A DNA stretch of 7,793 nt from positions 1 through 7,793 of the forward strand of contig DAIMDW010000071.1 in the NCBI GenBank assembly GCA_036725605.1, given 5' to 3'. The notes under the pieces were generated by a model. The model was given only the letters and a program-made list of their open reading frames with translations, had not been told where the DNA came from and searched no databases. Made by a program: the position numbers and the translations under genes. Positions within the stretch are counted from its first letter, which is position 1. Every line of letters starts with the position of its first letter. The stretch comes from CALBTQ01 sp036725605. GTDB taxonomy: Bacteria > Lernaellota > Lernaellaia > Lernaellales > Lernaellaceae. Shown here in pieces: positions 4,907 through 7,793 of the stretch.

Positions 4907-6043
4907 ATGGCGCGTAAAAATCCGGTGCGGCGCACAAAGCGGCGGACGAGTTATCCGCAGGCCGGCGTGTCGCCGGGCACGTTCCGCCCCGACCCGCTGG
5001 CGGTGCAATCCGCCGTGCGGGTGTTCGCCTACGGGCCGGAGGAATGCAAAGAACTGCAGCCGCAACACCTGGCGGACGTGCAACCGTTGCTCGCCGCGTA
5101 TCCGGTGGTCTGGGTGAACATCGACGGCCTGGCCGACCTGGAGTTGATCGACCAGCTCGAACAGGTTTTCGGCCTGCACCGCTTGACCGTCGACGACATC
5201 GTCAACGTCGGCCAGCGCGTGAAGATCGAAGAGTACGAAAACGGTTATTACGTTGTCGTTCACATGAGCGACAAGGACAATCCGCTGCGCTCCGAGCAAA
5301 TCAGCCTCTTTCTCGCCGCCGGGCTGGTGATCACCGTGCAGGAACGGCCGGGCGACAGCTTCGACCCGATCCGCGAACGCCTGCGCGCCAACCGCGGCCG
5401 CCTGCGCAAGACCGGCGCCGACTACCTGCTTTACGCGCTGCTGGACACGATCATCGACTCGCACTTTCCCATGCTCGAAGCCTTCGACGACCAGCTCGAA
5501 ACGCTCGAAGACGAAATCATCGCCCGGCCGGCGCGCGACATCAGCGGCCGCATCCACCAAATAAAAATCGATCTGCTGGCGCAGAAAAAATCGATGTGGC
5601 CGCTCAAGGACGTGCTCACCGTTTTGCTGCGCGACGATTCGCCGCTGATCGGCGAGGCCACGCAAATCTTTTTCCGCGACTGCTTCGATCACACCATGCG
5701 CATCATCGAGTCGCTGGAAAGCCATCGCGAAAAAGCGATCGGGCTGATGGACCTGTACATCTCCACCGTCAGCAACAACATGAACGAGATCATGAAAGTG
5801 CTCACGATCATCGCGACGATCTTCATTCCGTTGTCGTTCATCGCCGGCCTGTACGGCATGAACTTCAACCCGCAGGTGTCGCGGTGGAACATGCCCGAAC
5901 TCAATTGGGCGTTCGGCTATCCCTTCGCGCTGGCCCTGATGGCGCTGGTGTCCGGCGGATTGCTCGGGTTCTTCCGCTGGAAGGGCTGGCTGGGCGGCCG
6001 GCAAAAAAAATCGACCGGGGATTCCTCAGAAAAACGCGAATGA
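4907..6043 (+). CDS. corA: CorA-family Mg2+/divalent cation channel
   Basis: 378-aa pentameric inner-membrane channel for Mg2+ (Co2+ and Ni2+ in some members). The N-terminal cytosolic domain (about 35-290) shows VVWVNIDGLAD (67-77), FGLHRLTVDDI (88-98), KIEEYENGYYVVVHM (106-120) and QISLFLAAGLVITVQE (131-146), followed by the long stalk helix region with DQLETLEDEI (195-204). The two C-terminal membrane helices are at about 297-316 and 337-356. Between them are the ion-selectivity signature YGMNF (316-320; GMN 317-319) and the MPEL segment (329-332). Length is in the usual 320-380 range. An Arg/Lys-rich N-terminal extension (about 1-34) is longer than in Thermotoga or E. coli CorA. The RBS AAGGAG at 4894-4899, 7 nt upstream, fixes the start. 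The stop overlaps the ATG of the next gene. An A8 run at 6003-6010 lies near its 3' end. A Zn2+ exporter of the ZntB branch is less likely but not excluded. Confidence 0.95.
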   Translation: MARKNPVRRTKRRTSYPQAGVSPGTFRPDPLAVQSAVRVFAYGPEECKELQPQHLADVQPLLAAYPVVWVNIDGLADLELIDQLEQVFGLHRLTVDDIVNVGQRVKIEEYENGYYVVVHMSDKDNPLRSEQISLFLAAGLVITVQERPGDSFDPIRERLRANRGRLRKTGADYLLYALLDTIIDSHFPMLEAFDDQLETLEDEIIARPARDISGRIHQIKIDLLAQKKSMWPLKDVLTVLLRDDSPLIGEATQIFFRDCFDHTMRIIESLESHREKAIGLMDLYISTVSNNMNEIMKVLTIIATIFIPLSFIAGLYGMNFNPQVSRWNMPELNWAFGYPFALALMALVSGGLLGFFRWKGWLGGRQKKSTGDSSEKRE

Positions 6044-6486
6044 AAGCGGCGGAACGAACGCGACGAATTTGCCTGTTTCTTTGCCTGACGGCGCTTGCCG
6101 CGACGCTGTTCGCGCCGGCGACGTTCGCGCAATTCGACGACGAAAAATTCATCAAACCGCCGCCGCCCGAGGAATCGCCGCTGGATGCGCTCACCGGCTA
6201 CACGCCCCCGCCCGAATACGGTCCGGGCAGCGCCAAACCGGGCGGCACGCGGTTGTACACCTGGAAAACCAAACGACTGCGCATCGAGCTGCGCATCGGT
6301 TCGCTGCCCTTCACGCGCGATCCGCACGCGCAAATCATGGAGGCGCAGGAGGAGTTTTCCTATCCGATCACCTACGAGTTGGAAACGCCGGTCAACCAGG
6401 AGCAGGTCGAACCGGGCGACACGGTCGTGAGCGGTCTGGATCTGCTGCACCGTTTCAATTTCATTAAACTGGTGATCGATTTCTGA
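6040..6486 (+). CDS. Small secreted protein of unknown function
   Basis: 148 aa, not recognised. Residues 1-30 are a textbook Sec signal peptide: basic n-region KAAERTRR, hydrophobic core ICLFLCLTALAATLF, and cleavage site ATFA|QF. The mature part begins with an acidic and proline-rich stretch (DDEKFIKPPPPEESP, 33-47; TPPPEYGPG, 55-63), followed by a probably beta-rich region (72-90 and 104-148) that ends in FNFIKLVIDF. There are no cysteines after the signal, so it is not a lipoprotein. The ATG overlaps corA's stop (ATGA) and no good Shine-Dalgarno sequence precedes it, so expression probably depends on translational coupling to corA. That pairing may mean a periplasmic accessory of cation transport, but this is only context. 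The stop directly abuts the stop of the opposing channel gene. Confidence 0.75.
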   Translation: MKAAERTRRICLFLCLTALAATLFAPATFAQFDDEKFIKPPPPEESPLDALTGYTPPPEYGPGSAKPGGTRLYTWKTKRLRIELRIGSLPFTRDPHAQIMEAQEEFSYPITYELETPVNQEQVEPGDTVVSGLDLLHRFNFIKLVIDF

Positions 6487-7356
<870 letters not shown>

Positions 7357-7360
7357 CGTC

Positions 7361-7793
7361 TCACTCCTGCGCGCCGGGCACATCGGTCCATTGCCGCCCC
7401 TGCGCGTCGCGATGCAAAATCGCCGGCGGGCGAATATTCGCGGCGGCGAAGCCGGCCAGCACACGCTCGGTCACGTCGGTCTCCAGCGCCTTCTCGTAGC
7501 GCACGTCCAGCACGTAGACCTTCGCCCGCAGGCGGATGGCGAAGTAGTTTTCGTGGATCACCTGATTGACCAGCACCGTCCACGGCTTTTTCAGATAGGC
7601 ATACCGGTTGGTGGTGATCGCGTCGGCAACGATCTGCTTGGCCGTCGCCGGGTCCTGGTCGGCGCCGATGAAAAAATCCATCTGGATCAGCATGTCCAGC
7701 GCGCCGGCGTTGCCGCTGGCGACGATCTCGGTGAGAAACTTGTTGTTGGGAATCGTCACCAGATTGTCGTCGAGCGTCACCAGGCGCACCGAG
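7361..7793 (-). CDS. MscS-family mechanosensitive channel, C-terminal part (5'-partial)
   Basis: About 143 residues of the cytoplasmic cage domain are visible; the frame stays open to the right edge, so the membrane helices and start lie outside. RLVTLDDNLVTIPNNKFLTEIVASGN is the beta-domain signature of MscS (T-x-x-D-x-x-x-V-x-IPN); a strand-helix-strand alpha/beta domain follows (MDFFIGADQDPATAKQIVADAI, NYFAIRLRAKVYV), then DVTERVLAGFAAANIRPP, the usual closing segment. A GTG at 7789 is only an internal Val codon in this context, not a start. MscS channels gate on membrane tension and release osmolytes on hypo-osmotic shock. The last codons contain the Shine-Dalgarno site of the K+ channel gene, 4 nt downstream. 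Which MscS subfamily it belongs to cannot be told without the N-terminus. Confidence 0.88.
   Translation of the reverse strand, partial: SVRLVTLDDNLVTIPNNKFLTEIVASGNAGALDMLIQMDFFIGADQDPATAKQIVADAITTNRYAYLKKPWTVLVNQVIHENYFAIRLRAKVYVLDVRYEKALETDVTERVLAGFAAANIRPPAILHRDAQGRQWTDVPGAQE
7364..7368 (-). promoter_or_regulatory. Ribosome binding site for the K+ channel gene
   Basis: AGGAG on the minus strand lies 7 nt before the ATG at 7356, inside the last codons of the MscS gene. It decides the channel start at 7356 over the longer in-frame reading from 7464. Confidence 0.65.

Noticed and set aside
4808..6004. 398-codon antisense open frame opposite corA
   Set aside because: CorA is unmistakable on the plus strand (GMN, MPEL, two helices); the antisense translation is His/Val/Arg-rich and lacks any motif.
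7357..7464. 36-residue N-terminal extension of the K+ channel
   Set aside because: These codons lie within the MscS coding region and read as Cys/Arg-rich nonsense, whereas ATG 7356 has a well-placed AGGAG.

Overview
The window is a gene-dense, strongly GC-rich bacterial segment with nine complete or nearly complete genes plus one clipped gene at each edge counted among ten in total. It suggests an anaerobe or facultative anaerobe: 2-hydroxyacyl-CoA dehydratase/benzoyl-CoA-reductase-type proteins and their ATP-driven [4Fe-4S] activases are oxygen-sensitive, and acetyl-CoA-synthase-like and CooC-like proteins belong to strictly anaerobic metal chemistry. Secreted proteins with Sec signals, MscS and CorA fit a Gram-negative cell. 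High GC and tight operons would suit a Desulfobacterota/Myxococcota-like or uncultured lineage, but the sequence alone does not fix the taxon.

Left half (1-4018, + strand): a tight five-gene operon that enters from the left edge. In order it encodes (i) a 2-hydroxyacyl-CoA dehydratase D-type/double-cubane-type subunit, 5'-clipped; (ii) a canonical BadF/BadG/HgdC-type activase; (iii) a second, divergent activase paralogue; (iv) a small protein resembling the central region of acetyl-CoA synthase (AcsB/CdhC) but lacking the usual A-cluster cysteine pattern; (v) a CooC-like deviant-Walker P-loop ATPase with a CxC metal motif. Gene junctions are 21 nt, a 4-nt ATGA overlap, TAA|ATG and another 4-nt ATGA overlap, so the five are almost certainly co-transcribed and translationally coupled. 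The likely theme is ATP-driven, very-low-potential electron delivery to an iron-sulfur enzyme, together with a metallocentre insertion or scaffold module borrowed from the CODH/ACS world. I do not know a described system with this exact composition, and it is the main find in this window.

Middle (3996-4906): a minus-strand, exported DUF1571-like (LolA/LppX-fold-like) protein whose 3' end overlaps the operon's last gene tail to tail by 23 nt, then a 149-nt AT-rich divergent intergenic region with a 16-nt palindrome.

Right half (4907-7793): corA (Mg2+/divalent cation channel) followed by a small secreted protein of unknown function that overlaps it by ATGA and is also reachable from corA by a -1 shift on an A8 run. 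Converging on these is a minus-strand pair: an MscS-family mechanosensitive channel (its upstream part lies beyond the right edge) followed 4 nt later by a six-TM voltage-gated K+ channel with a C-terminal zinc ribbon. This half looks like ion and osmotic homeostasis, functionally separate from the left operon. No RNA genes, insertion sequences, CRISPR arrays or convincing intrinsic terminators were seen.
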